DNA of 14,567 nucleotides, from the NCBI GenBank assembly GCA_002344885.1, contig DDUQ01000105.1:16069-30635 (forward strand). The letters run 5' to 3'. This stretch comes from Comamonadaceae bacterium UBA2334 (lineage in GTDB: Bacteria > Pseudomonadota > Gammaproteobacteria > Burkholderiales > Burkholderiaceae_C). Shown piece after piece: positions 1 through 7,531 of the stretch (positions are counted from its first letter, which is position 1; every line of letters starts with the position of its first letter). The notes beneath the pieces are model-generated. The model was not told the DNA's origin, did no database searches, and was given only the letters and a program-made list of their open reading frames with translations. A program made the position numbers and the translations under genes.

Positions 1-2
1 TG

Positions 3-911
3 CTGGATATCGAGATGCCGCGCATGGATGGCATCACGTTTCTGAAAAAAATCATGTCCGAGCGCCCGACGCCAGTGGTCATTTGCTCCACGCTGGCGGA
101 GTCAGGGGCCGAAACCTCGATGGCAGCGCTGGCTGCAGGGGCGGTCAGCATCATCACCAAGCCGAAGTTGGGCTTGAAGCAGTTTCTGGAAGACGCGTCT
201 GATGATCTGGTGGCTGCCGTCAAGGCGGCGGCCAAAAGCAATGTGCGCGTGCTGCGGGCACCCACCAAGCACACTGCGGACGTGATCCTGGCCCCCACCA
301 GTGACAAACACTCTGCCATGATCCAGACGACCGATCGGGTGGTGGCGCTGGGCACATCAACCGGCGGCACCCAGGCGCTGGAGGCTGTGCTCACTGCATT
401 GCCCCGCGTGACGCCTGGCATCGTCATCGTCCAGCACATGCCTGAAAAATTCACGGCTGCGTTCGCCCAACGGTTGAACGGGTTGTGTCAGATCGAAGTC
501 AAAGAGGCTGAAAACAATGACCGTGTGGTCAACAGCCGAGCCTTGATTGCCCCAGGGGGCAAGCACATGTTGCTCAAGCGGAACGGCGCGCAGTACTACG
601 TCGAAGTGGTGGACGGCCCGCTGGTCAACCGTCACCGGCCCTCGGTGGATGTGCTGTTCCGCTCGGTCGCCAAGTGCGCAGGTGCGAATGCATTGGGTGT
701 CATCATGACCGGTATGGGTGACGATGGTGCCGCCGGCTTGCTGGAAATGCGACATGCGGGTGCGCGCACGGTCGGACAGGACGAGGCTTCGTGTGTGGTG
801 TATGGGATGCCCAAGGAAGCGGTCAAGCGGGGCGCAGTGGAAAAAACGATTCCGCTGGGGCTGATCGCCAGGGAGATCATGGCGCAATCATCCGGTGTGA
901 TGGTGCGCTGA
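3..911 (+). CDS. cheB: CheB, chemotaxis protein-glutamate methylesterase/deamidase (5' end missing)
   Basis: CheB demethylates and deamidates glutamate and glutamine side chains on chemoreceptors in the cytoplasm, and is switched on by phosphorylation from CheA. The reading frame is already open at base 3. The first residues, LDIEMPRMDG, are the receiver phosphorylation site, with the acceptor Asp at bases 6-8 and the conserved receiver Lys in SIITKP at 159-161. A linker of about 55 residues follows, then the methylesterase domain. The catalytic triad is visible: Ser in GTSTGG (357-359), His in QHMP (435-437) and Asp in MTGMGDDGA (720-722). About 300 residues are present against about 350 usual, so roughly the first 50 are off the left edge. 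The gene probably ends a chemotaxis cluster lying to the left. A hemerythrin gene starts 49 bases downstream on the same strand and may share the transcript. Identification is secure. Confidence 0.97.
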   Translation: MDIEMPRMDGITFLKKIMSERPTPVVICSTLAESGAETSMAALAAGAVSIITKPKLGLKQFLEDASDDLVAAVKAAAKSNVRVLRAPTKHTADVILAPTSDKHSAMIQTTDRVVALGTSTGGTQALEAVLTALPRVTPGIVIVQHMPEKFTAAFAQRLNGLCQIEVKEAENNDRVVNSRALIAPGGKHMLLKRNGAQYYVEVVDGPLVNRHRPSVDVLFRSVAKCAGANALGVIMTGMGDDGAAGLLEMRHAGARTVGQDEASCVVYGMPKEAVKRGAVEKTIPLGLIAREIMAQSSGVMVR

Positions 912-960
912 ACGCACAGCGGCCGGGCTGGCCGTTGGCAGACATTCTGTGGAGATGCGT

Positions 961-1344
961 ATGTTGGTGGAATGGAAAGAAAGCTACGCGCTGGGACACC
1001 CTGGCATCGATGCGCAGCACCAGGAAATGTTCGACCTGATCAACCAGATGGCTGATGCTGGGACACCGGACCGGTTGAAGCCGGTGCTGATGCAGTTGTA
1101 CCGTCACACGCGAGAGCATTTCGAGCTGGAAGAAGAGCTGATGAAGGCGGCTGGCTACCCGGGGTTGGCCCTGCACGTGAGCTACCACAATGAATTGCTC
1201 TCCAGGTTGAACCAGGTCAGTCAGGACGTGGGAAAGGGCTCGGTCAACAGGGACATGCTGAACAGGCTGATGTCTGACTGGGCCTTGCGGCACACGCAGT
1301 TTGACGATGCCGACGCGGCGAGCTACATCAGGCTCGCTGGCTGA
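961..1344 (+). CDS. Single-domain bacteriohemerythrin
   Basis: This is a 127-residue diiron protein of the hemerythrin family, which binds O2 reversibly and serves in bacteria for oxygen sensing, storage or delivery. All seven expected iron ligands are present: His20, His53 and Glu57 (HxxxE), His72 and His76 (HxxxH), and His111 and Asp116 (HxxxxD). There is no signal peptide or membrane segment, so it is cytoplasmic. I chose ATG 961 because a GGAG Shine-Dalgarno sequence (951-954) lies six bases upstream. GTG 949 and ATG 955 are in frame but lie before or almost on top of that site. The gene lies just after cheB and before a second hemerythrin domain encoded at 4509, so a role in aerotaxis or oxygen signalling is plausible but inferred. 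It converges on the radical SAM gene with an 18-base gap and no clear terminator. Confidence 0.93.
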   Translation: MLVEWKESYALGHPGIDAQHQEMFDLINQMADAGTPDRLKPVLMQLYRHTREHFELEEELMKAAGYPGLALHVSYHNELLSRLNQVSQDVGKGSVNRDMLNRLMSDWALRHTQFDDADAASYIRLAG

Positions 1345-1362
1345 TACACAGGGCTGGCGGGA

Positions 1363-3486
1363 TCACTTTCCGGTGTGCAACGCCCGGGCCACAAAGTCCC
1401 GCTTCACGGTGGGTTTGGGTACCTTCATGCTGAAGAAGCGGCGCACGTCGTCTTCCTGGCACATGCCATGCATGTAGTTGTAGATGGCTTTTTTCAGGCC
1501 CAGGCCCAGCGTGTCGTGGTCCACGCCGCTGGGGTCGGTAAAGCCCACGTCGTTGCGGGCAAACGTCAGTGCCTGGCCGTTGGGTCCGGTGGGTGGTTCG
1601 GGCAGGGGGTGCAGTGTCACGCCGTACTCGGCGGGGTGCTTGCCCACCGGTGAATGCACGGTGCAGGTGAACCGGTGCCAGAAGCCGCTTTGTATGCACC
1701 CGTTTTCAAACAACTGGCGCACGTACTCCAGTGCGTCCACCGTGTCCTGCACGGTTTGTGTGGGAAAGCCGTACATCAGGTAGGCGTGCACCAGCACGCC
1801 CGCGTCGGTGAAGGCGCGGGTGACGCGGGCCACCTGGGCCACGTCCACGCCTTTTTTCATGAGTTTCAGCAACCGGTCAGACGCCACCTCCAGCCCGCCC
1901 GAGATGGCAATGCAGCCGCTGTCGGCCAGCAGCTCGCACAACTCAGGGCTGAAGCTTTTTTCAAACCGGATGTTGCCCCACCAACTGATGCCCACGTTGC
2001 GGCGGATGAGTTCTTCGGCCAGCGCACGCAGCACCTTCGGGGGTGCGGCTTCGTCCACAAAGTGAAAGCCGGTTTGCCCGGTTTCGGCCACGATTTTTTC
2101 AATCCGGTCCACCAGGGTGGTGGCGGTAGCGGTCTCGTAGCGGCCAATGTAGTCCAGGCTCACGTCGCAGAAACTGCACTTCTTCCAGTAGCAGCCGTGC
2201 GCCACGGTGAGCTTGTTCCAGCGCCCGTCGCTCCACAGGCGGTTCATGGGGTTGAGCATGTCGAGCAGGCTCAGGTAGCGGTCCAGTGGCAGACCGTCCC
2301 AGGTGGGGGTGCCCACGTGTTCGAACGGCACATCGGGCTCTTGCCAGTTGGCGTACACCACGCGCGGTGGGGTGTCAGCGGTGGCGGGCGCTGTCTGCTC
2401 GCCGGACGGGTCGGCCTGTGGCGTGCCGTTGTCGCGGTAGAACGTGCGCACCAGCCGCTGGCGGCTGCGCTGGCCGTTCAGGTGCGCCAGCAGGGCGAGC
2501 AGTGGGCGCTCGCCTGCGTCCAGGGTGACGAAATCGAAAAAGTCGAACACCCGGGGGTCCGCCAGCTCGCGCAATTCGGTGTTGACGTAGCCTCCGCCCA
2601 GCACGGTGACGATGGCAGGATCGGTCGCCTTGATGGTCTGCGCGATGCGGAAGGCCGCGTACACCGAGCCCGGAAACGGCACGGACAGCAGTGCCACGCG
2701 CGGAGGTGCCACACTGCCTGGCGAGGTGCTTGATTCATCATCAATAGCATTAGTTGCTTGTAAATAAAGCGCCAGAGCCTTTTTTGTTTCCTCAATGAGT
2801 AGCTGATCGATCAGATGGGCCGGTTCGGCCAGTGCCTGCGCCAGTGGCTCGAAGCTGGCCTGGGCTGCGGCCAGCTTTTCGCCGTAGCGCACAAACTCGA
2901 AGCGGGGGTCCACCGCGTCTTTCAGCACGTCGGCCAGGTCGTTCAGGTACAGCGTGGCCAGGTGGCGGGCGCGGTCGTGCAACCCCAGTGCGCCAAAGGC
3001 CCAGCCCAGCGGGTCGCCGCTGCCGTCGTCGGGGTGCTGGTCCAGCGTGGCAAACCATTTGCCTTCTGGCAGCAAGCTGCGGTTGGCGATGCGGTGGGCC
3101 AATGTGTTGCCGCGCCCCTGCAGGAACGCCACGACGCGGTCGACGGTGGCTTGGTAACGGTCGAACTCGGCCAGAAAATGCTGCACCTGCTGGCTGCGTG
3201 CCCGGGGTGCCTGTGCCAATGCAGCAGCCTTGACCTGCCCCAGTCCGTCGGCGGACAGCAGGCGCAACACCAGCGCCAGCGCCAGATCGGCCTGCACAGC
3301 CTGCACCCCTTGTTCCCTGAGAAACCCCGTCAGGTAAGCGGTGGAGGGGTAGGGGGTGTTGAGCTGCGTCATCGGAGGGATGAGCGACAGCACACGACCT
3401 GACAGGCCCGTCCTGGCGGTTGCGGCTGTTAACCGTTCGGGTGCGGTGGGGGGTGAAAGAGGGGGTGAAGGGGGCAGCGCGTCCAT
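1363..3486 (-). CDS. Radical SAM protein with N-terminal helical and cobalamin-binding-like regions
   Basis: This is a 707-residue cytoplasmic radical SAM enzyme of unknown substrate (numbering from ATG 3486). Residues about 31-225 are a mainly helical N-terminal region containing PPMTQLNTPYPSTAYL. Residues about 262-335 resemble the Rossmann fold of cobalamin-binding domains (RVALLSVPFPGS, VLGGGYVN), but I see no DxHxxG motif. The radical SAM core follows from about residue 425. Its cluster motif is HGCYWKKCSFCD, with Cys432, Cys437 and Cys440 spaced CX4CX2C instead of CX3CX2C. A glycine-rich SAM-binding stretch (ISGGLE) comes later, then a C-terminal region with FWHRFTCTVHSP. The frame is open to 3708, but conserved-looking sequence begins near residue 31. 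ATG 3486 has no good ribosome site, and GTG 3393, preceded by AGG, is a real alternative. The gene is divergent from the zinc-ribbon gene and shows no clear partner. Residues about 233-251 come from an AT-rich repeat-like patch. The radical SAM assignment is secure; the substrate is unknown. Confidence 0.88.
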   Translation of the reverse strand: MDALPPSPPLSPPTAPERLTAATARTGLSGRVLSLIPPMTQLNTPYPSTAYLTGFLREQGVQAVQADLALALVLRLLSADGLGQVKAAALAQAPRARSQQVQHFLAEFDRYQATVDRVVAFLQGRGNTLAHRIANRSLLPEGKWFATLDQHPDDGSGDPLGWAFGALGLHDRARHLATLYLNDLADVLKDAVDPRFEFVRYGEKLAAAQASFEPLAQALAEPAHLIDQLLIEETKKALALYLQATNAIDDESSTSPGSVAPPRVALLSVPFPGSVYAAFRIAQTIKATDPAIVTVLGGGYVNTELRELADPRVFDFFDFVTLDAGERPLLALLAHLNGQRSRQRLVRTFYRDNGTPQADPSGEQTAPATADTPPRVVYANWQEPDVPFEHVGTPTWDGLPLDRYLSLLDMLNPMNRLWSDGRWNKLTVAHGCYWKKCSFCDVSLDYIGRYETATATTLVDRIEKIVAETGQTGFHFVDEAAPPKVLRALAEELIRRNVGISWWGNIRFEKSFSPELCELLADSGCIAISGGLEVASDRLLKLMKKGVDVAQVARVTRAFTDAGVLVHAYLMYGFPTQTVQDTVDALEYVRQLFENGCIQSGFWHRFTCTVHSPVGKHPAEYGVTLHPLPEPPTGPNGQALTFARNDVGFTDPSGVDHDTLGLGLKKAIYNYMHGMCQEDDVRRFFSMKVPKPTVKRDFVARALHTGK
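2735..2790. repeat. AT-rich, partly palindromic repeat-like patch inside the radical SAM gene
   Basis: This stretch is far more AT-rich than the surrounding coding DNA. It contains an imperfect inverted repeat: GCTTG (2756-2760) and AAAGC (2766-2770) around TAAAT, with flanks ATAGC and GCCAGAGCC followed by a T run. It aligns base for base over much of its length with a dispersed palindromic repeat that I recall from Comamonadaceae genomes, with core AGCGCTTG-N-AAGCGCT and a flanking AGAGGC. That match is from memory and was not searched. It is read in frame as part of the linker before the cobalamin-binding-like region and leaves the gene open. It could instead simply be a low-GC linker. Confidence 0.45.
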
Positions 3487-3642
3487 GTGGCAATTGTCGT
3501 TGCAGCAACAGACGATGTCGGTGTCAGGGCCAAGTTGTCTGGGATGGGTTGAAAGTGTCGACAGCGGGTGGGCGTTGCGTGTATGGTCGGTGGCAGTGGT
3601 GTCCTTTCCTGCTGCCTGCCTGCTTTCCACCGTTTGCCTGTC

Positions 3643-4395
3643 ATGTTGCCTGCCCCCGCCTGTCCCTCCTGTCGCCAGCCCATGTCGGTCCACCGGTTCG
3701 CCACCCATGCCGGGTCACCGGTCGAGCTTGATATCTGTTTCAGCTGCCAGGGACTCTGGTTCGACAAGCATGAAAACCTCAAGCTGTCGCCGGATGCTGT
3801 GGTGGAGCTGTTCCGCCAATTGCACGAGCACCGGGCCGATCAGCAATTGCCCCTGGCAAACACCCTGACGTGCCCGCGCTGCCCGAAGCCGCTGACCAAA
3901 GGTTTCGACGTGGTGCGCACGGGCCGTTACATCACCTACCGCTGCGCCGGACAGCACGGGAGGTTCAGCCCGTTTTCGTCGTTCATGGTCGAAAAGGGGT
4001 TTGTGCGCCACATGACGCGCCCCGAAATCGACGACCTGGCCCAACGTGTGGGGGCGGTCAGTTGCACCAGTTGCGGCGCGCCGGTGGATGTGCGCAACGA
4101 GCATGCCTGCAGTTACTGCAAGGCCCCGCTGTCCCTGCTGGATCCCCAGGCCGTGATGCGGGCCATGGAAGGGTACGCGCAGGCCAGCGCCAATGCCCGC
4201 GCTGCGGCAGGCCAGAAATCGATGGCCGACCTCGGTGACGCGCTGGTGGCGCTGGAGCGCGACCGCAGCCGCGCCGAGCGCGAACGGCAGCACACGCGCT
4301 TCAGCGCGGACGCAGGTGCGTCCTCGAACCTGCTGACGGTCGATCTGGTGGCCGCAGGCGTGTCGCTGGTGTGGGGCATGTTGCGGGCCCATTAG
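3643..4395 (+). CDS. Zinc-ribbon protein with N-terminal TFIIB-type zinc finger
   Basis: This is a 250-residue soluble protein of unknown function. Its N-terminus fits the TFIIB-type zinc-ribbon domain: CPSC at residues 7-10, then VELDICFSCQGLWFD with Cys32 and Cys35. A second site may form from CPRC (77-80) with Cys101 and His105. A third is clear, CTSC (141-144) with CSYC (156-159). After residue 165 the protein becomes a charged Ala/Arg/Glu helix, probably coiled-coil (about 170-218), and ends in a short hydrophobic stretch (LLTVDLVAAGVSLVWGML) that could be one membrane or packing helix. The frame is open from 3568, but the first zinc motif begins six residues after ATG 3643, which is where this family normally starts. 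No good ribosome site is visible at either start. The gene is divergent from the radical SAM gene, with 156 bases between the starts. Zinc binding is likely; any partner is unknown. Confidence 0.8.
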   Translation: MLPAPACPSCRQPMSVHRFATHAGSPVELDICFSCQGLWFDKHENLKLSPDAVVELFRQLHEHRADQQLPLANTLTCPRCPKPLTKGFDVVRTGRYITYRCAGQHGRFSPFSSFMVEKGFVRHMTRPEIDDLAQRVGAVSCTSCGAPVDVRNEHACSYCKAPLSLLDPQAVMRAMEGYAQASANARAAAGQKSMADLGDALVALERDRSRAERERQHTRFSADAGASSNLLTVDLVAAGVSLVWGMLRAH

Positions 4396-4458
4396 CGCGG
4401 TGGGCGGGCATCTGGCCGCCTCCTCATGACGCGCCTGATGGCCGTTCTGGCAGGGGCC

Positions 4459-4464
4459 TAGAAT
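4459..4464 (+). promoter_or_regulatory. Possible -10 element (TAGAAT) for the hemerythrin kinase operon
   Basis: TAGAAT matches the sigma-70 -10 consensus at five of six bases. It lies 44 bases before the kinase start, inside the only non-coding gap (4396-4508) upstream of the two-gene operon. No convincing -35 hexamer is seen at the right distance, so the promoter may be weak or activator-dependent. Confidence 0.3.
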
Positions 4465-4508
4465 GAACCTGAGTCTTTGTTGCCGACCGTTTTGACCGAA
4501 AGGCCACC

Positions 4509-5945
4509 ATGCAAGCATTTACCTGGAGCAGCCTGTTTGAAACTGGCCTGGAAGAGGTCGATGCGCAGCACCAGCGCCTGGTGGCGCTGGTCAACCAGCT
4601 GGGCGACGATGCCCACAGCGGCGATGCGGTGCGCATCGACCAGGCCCTGGCTGAACTGGCTGACTACACGGTGTATCACTTCGAGTGCGAAGAACGCATC
4701 ATGGCTGATGCGGGCGTGTCTGCCTTGCACGCAGACCGGCACCGTGCCACACACCAGCGGTTTGTGGCGCAGGTGGTGCAATGGATCGGTCGTCGCCAGG
4801 CGGGGGAGCAGCTGCCCATCGGTGCACTGGTGGAGTTTCTGGCCGACTGGTTGGTGTTCCACATTCTGGGCGACGACCAGTCGTTGGGCAGGCAGGTGCT
4901 TGCCTTGCGGGCCGGCACGTCACCCGACGATGCCTATGCCCATGACCAAGCCTCTGATGACCCCCGTACCGGCATTTTGCTGGGCGCCTTGCGGCGGCTG
5001 TATGCCGGCCTGGCGCGCCGCAACGAAGAACTGGTGACCGCTCAAGCTTCTTTGACCCAGCTGAACCTGACCCTGGAAAGGCGCGTGGACGAACGGACGG
5101 CCGAGCTGCGCGAGGCCAATGAACGATTGCAGTCTGAGCAGGCCCGCACGCTGGAAGCCGAAAAAATGGCGTCTCTGGGCCGCATGGTCGCGGGCTTTGC
5201 CCACGAGGTGAACACACCGGTCGGCATTGCGCTGGGGGCGACCACGCATGCCCAGGAGTTGCTGAATGAATTGGCCGACCTGATGCAACAGGACGAAGTG
5301 AGCGAAGAAGACCTGGACGCGCGCATGGGCATGCTCCACGAGGCTTCGGCGCTGGCCACCAAAAACCTGCACCGGGCAGCGGACATGGTGCAACGCTTCA
5401 AACGCACGGCTGTGGATCAGTCGTCGGAGCGGGAGCGCGAGTACGACTTGGCCGAGCTTTTTGAAGATGTGGAGCGCAGCTTGCACAATGAATTCAAGCA
5501 GACGCGCATCCGCATCCACCGCCAGTGCGGAGAAGGTTTGCGCCTGTTCGGGCCAGCGGGCACCGTGACGCAGCTCCTCATCAACCTGATGCAAAACAGC
5601 CGCATCCACGCCTTCAATGACGGCAAAGCGGCCGGCGACATCGAACTTTCTGCGCAGCGGACGGACGAGGGCGTGCAGATCACGTTTGCCGACAACGGCG
5701 TGGGCATGTCGGCTGAAACGGTGGCCCGGGTGTTCGAGCCGTTTTTCACCACGCGCCGCAGTCAGGGTGGCAGCGGATTGGGGCTGTACATTGCCCACAA
5801 CCTGGTGACGCAGGGTTTGCACGGCACCATCCGTTGCGACAGCGAGCCGGGTGCGGGCACCCGGTTTACCATCGTGTTTCCGGCCCGGCAGGTGCCGGCA
5901 AGGACTGATCCGACGCCGGGTGGCGAGCATTCGAAAGTTCTGTGA
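4509..5945 (+). CDS. Hemerythrin-domain sensor histidine kinase
   Basis: This 478-residue cytoplasmic histidine kinase probably senses O2, NO or redox state through a diiron centre. Residues 1-130 form a hemerythrin domain with all expected ligands: His21, His57/Glu61 (HxxxE), His78/His82 (HxxxH) and His118/Asp123 (HxxxxD). A coiled coil follows (about 165-222). The dimerisation and phosphotransfer helix has FAHEVNTPVG with acceptor His232. The ATPase domain has an N box around Asn363 (LINLMQNS), G1 DNGVGM (395-400), an F box FEPFFTTR (409-416) and G2 GGSGLGL (420-426). No signal peptide or transmembrane helix is present, so the signal must be intracellular. ATG 4509 is preceded by AAAGG at 4499-4503. 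The stop shares one base with the next start (TGATG), so the kinase and its response regulator are translationally coupled and very probably form one pair. The domain assignment is firm; the ligand is inferred. Confidence 0.93.
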   Translation: MQAFTWSSLFETGLEEVDAQHQRLVALVNQLGDDAHSGDAVRIDQALAELADYTVYHFECEERIMADAGVSALHADRHRATHQRFVAQVVQWIGRRQAGEQLPIGALVEFLADWLVFHILGDDQSLGRQVLALRAGTSPDDAYAHDQASDDPRTGILLGALRRLYAGLARRNEELVTAQASLTQLNLTLERRVDERTAELREANERLQSEQARTLEAEKMASLGRMVAGFAHEVNTPVGIALGATTHAQELLNELADLMQQDEVSEEDLDARMGMLHEASALATKNLHRAADMVQRFKRTAVDQSSEREREYDLAELFEDVERSLHNEFKQTRIRIHRQCGEGLRLFGPAGTVTQLLINLMQNSRIHAFNDGKAAGDIELSAQRTDEGVQITFADNGVGMSAETVARVFEPFFTTRRSQGGSGLGLYIAHNLVTQGLHGTIRCDSEPGAGTRFTIVFPARQVPARTDPTPGGEHSKVL

Positions 5946-7531
5946 TGAAAATTGTCCGCAAACTCAAGACCGGTGCCGATGGCACCATCGGCCCCCGGAT
6001 CGTGCCCTGGAAGGTGATGGTGGTCGATGACGAACCCGATGTGTTGCGCCTGACTTCGCTCAACCTGAGGGGCTTCGTGTTCGGAGACCGCCCCATCGAA
6101 CTGCTGGAGGCCAGCAGCGCAGAAGAGGCCAAACAGTTGTTGAGTGAGCACGATGACATTGCGCTGGCGCTGGTCGATGTGGTGATGGAGTCGGACGATG
6201 CGGGTCTGAAGCTGGTGGAATACATCCGCAAGGACCTGCGCAACACCATGATCCGGCTGGTCATCCGTACCGGTCAGCCCGGGGTGGCCCCTGAACGCTA
6301 CGTGATCGACCACTACGACATCGACGACTACAAGGACAAGACCGAGCTGACGGCGCAGCGCCTGTACACCACGGTGCGCAATGCCCTGAAAGGTTTCCAC
6401 GACCTGCAAACCATCGAGCTCAACCGGGTGGGTCTGTCGCGCATCTTGCAGGTCACGCCGGACCTGTACAACCTGCAGCGCAACAAGCTGGAAGACTACT
6501 TTCAGGGTGTGCTGATGCAACTCATCGGCATCTGCAAGCTGGGCAAATCGGGGCTGATTTCCACCATTGACGGCCTGGTGGCGACGGTAGATGGAGAGGA
6601 TGTCCGCATCCGCGCCGGTGCGGGTGATTTCGACACGGCCAACGGTGGCGAACAGCGCCGACAGGAAATCGTGCGCCTGTGCTCGCAGGCTGTCATCAGC
6701 CACGAACTGCCTGACCGGTTGCGCAACGGCGCCATGGTGGTGCCTCTGCAAGTAGGAGGCAAGGTTTTAGGTTTCGTGTACTTGGAAGTGGGCGACAAAC
6801 TGTCGGCCAGCGACCGCGAGCTGATACAGATCATGGCCAACCAATGTGCGGCGGCGCTGGACAACTTCAGGTTGCACCACAGCCTGGAGGAGTCTTATGA
6901 CGAGGCCATCGACATGCTGGGCCATGTGGCCGAGTTCAAGGACAGTGCCACCGGCACACACATCCGCCGCATACAGGCGTACACCGAGCGCCTGGCGCTG
7001 GCCCTGGGTGCCACGCCTGCCGATGCGCTGGCCTATGGCAAGGCCAGTCGGTTGCACGATGTGGGCAAGGTCGGCATTCCCGATCACATTTTGCGCAAGC
7101 CCGGTCCGCTGGATGCGGAGGAGTTTGCCCAGATGCAGCGCCACACCCTGATAGGCGATGCCGTGCTCAAGCGCAGCCCCTCACTGGCCATGGCACGCTT
7201 GGTTGCGCGGAGCCATCATGAAAAATGGAATGGCAAGGGCTACCCTGATGGGCTCAAGGGCGAGGCGATTCCGTTCGTCGCGAGACTGGTGGCGGTGGTC
7301 GATGTGTTCGATGCCTTGGTGAGCGCGCGTCCCTACAAGGGCCCCTGGCAGAAATCTGAAGCCCTGGAACAGATCCGTCGGGGCAGTGGCGTTCATTTCG
7401 AACCCGCCATTGCCGAGGCGTTCCTGGCGCTGATCGACAAGGGCGCGGTGGACGATCTGATCGAGTCGGCCATTCAGAGCAGCGTGTCGTCAGATACCGA
7501 CCACGCCATCGCGGCATCGCTCGGTCACTGA
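5945..7531 (+). CDS. Response regulator with receiver, DUF3369-like and HD-GYP domains (c-di-GMP phosphodiesterase)
   Basis: This 528-residue response regulator probably hydrolyses the second messenger cyclic di-GMP. The receiver domain (about 23-150) has the acidic pocket VVDDE (Asp28, Asp29), acceptor Asp78 (LVDVVM), Thr109 and Lys132. Residues about 155-312 fit the GAF-like DUF3369 domain that often lies between receiver and output in such proteins. The HD-GYP domain (about 320-500) keeps its metal and signature motifs: HDVGK with His371/Asp372, His400, HHEKWNGKGYP with His424/His425 and Gly432-Tyr433-Pro434, and DVFDALVSARPYK. It should therefore be active rather than degenerate. ATG 5945 overlaps the kinase stop by one base. 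A GTG at 5942 is in frame, but ATG fits the coupling better, and GAAAG lies just upstream. Phosphorylation by the hemerythrin kinase is inferred from the coupling. The 3' end overlaps the convergent DUF2889 gene by seven bases. Confidence 0.93.
   Translation: MKIVRKLKTGADGTIGPRIVPWKVMVVDDEPDVLRLTSLNLRGFVFGDRPIELLEASSAEEAKQLLSEHDDIALALVDVVMESDDAGLKLVEYIRKDLRNTMIRLVIRTGQPGVAPERYVIDHYDIDDYKDKTELTAQRLYTTVRNALKGFHDLQTIELNRVGLSRILQVTPDLYNLQRNKLEDYFQGVLMQLIGICKLGKSGLISTIDGLVATVDGEDVRIRAGAGDFDTANGGEQRRQEIVRLCSQAVISHELPDRLRNGAMVVPLQVGGKVLGFVYLEVGDKLSASDRELIQIMANQCAAALDNFRLHHSLEESYDEAIDMLGHVAEFKDSATGTHIRRIQAYTERLALALGATPADALAYGKASRLHDVGKVGIPDHILRKPGPLDAEEFAQMQRHTLIGDAVLKRSPSLAMARLVARSHHEKWNGKGYPDGLKGEAIPFVARLVAVVDVFDALVSARPYKGPWQKSEALEQIRRGSGVHFEPAIAEAFLALIDKGAVDDLIESAIQSSVSSDTDHAIAASLGH

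Noticed and set aside
1654..2733. A 359-codon open frame antisense to the radical SAM gene.
   Set aside because: Its composition (Val/Gln/His/Arg-rich, no domain) is that of a shadow of a GC-rich gene, and the opposite strand has clear family motifs.
3499..3509. Palindrome GTTGC-A-GCAAC between the divergent radical SAM and zinc-ribbon genes, as a possible operator.
   Set aside because: The arms are only five bases, do not extend, and there is no second copy or known regulator to match.
4403..4420. GGCGG / CCGCC hairpin after the zinc-ribbon gene, as a possible terminator.
   Set aside because: The stem is only five pairs with an eight-base loop and no T run follows.
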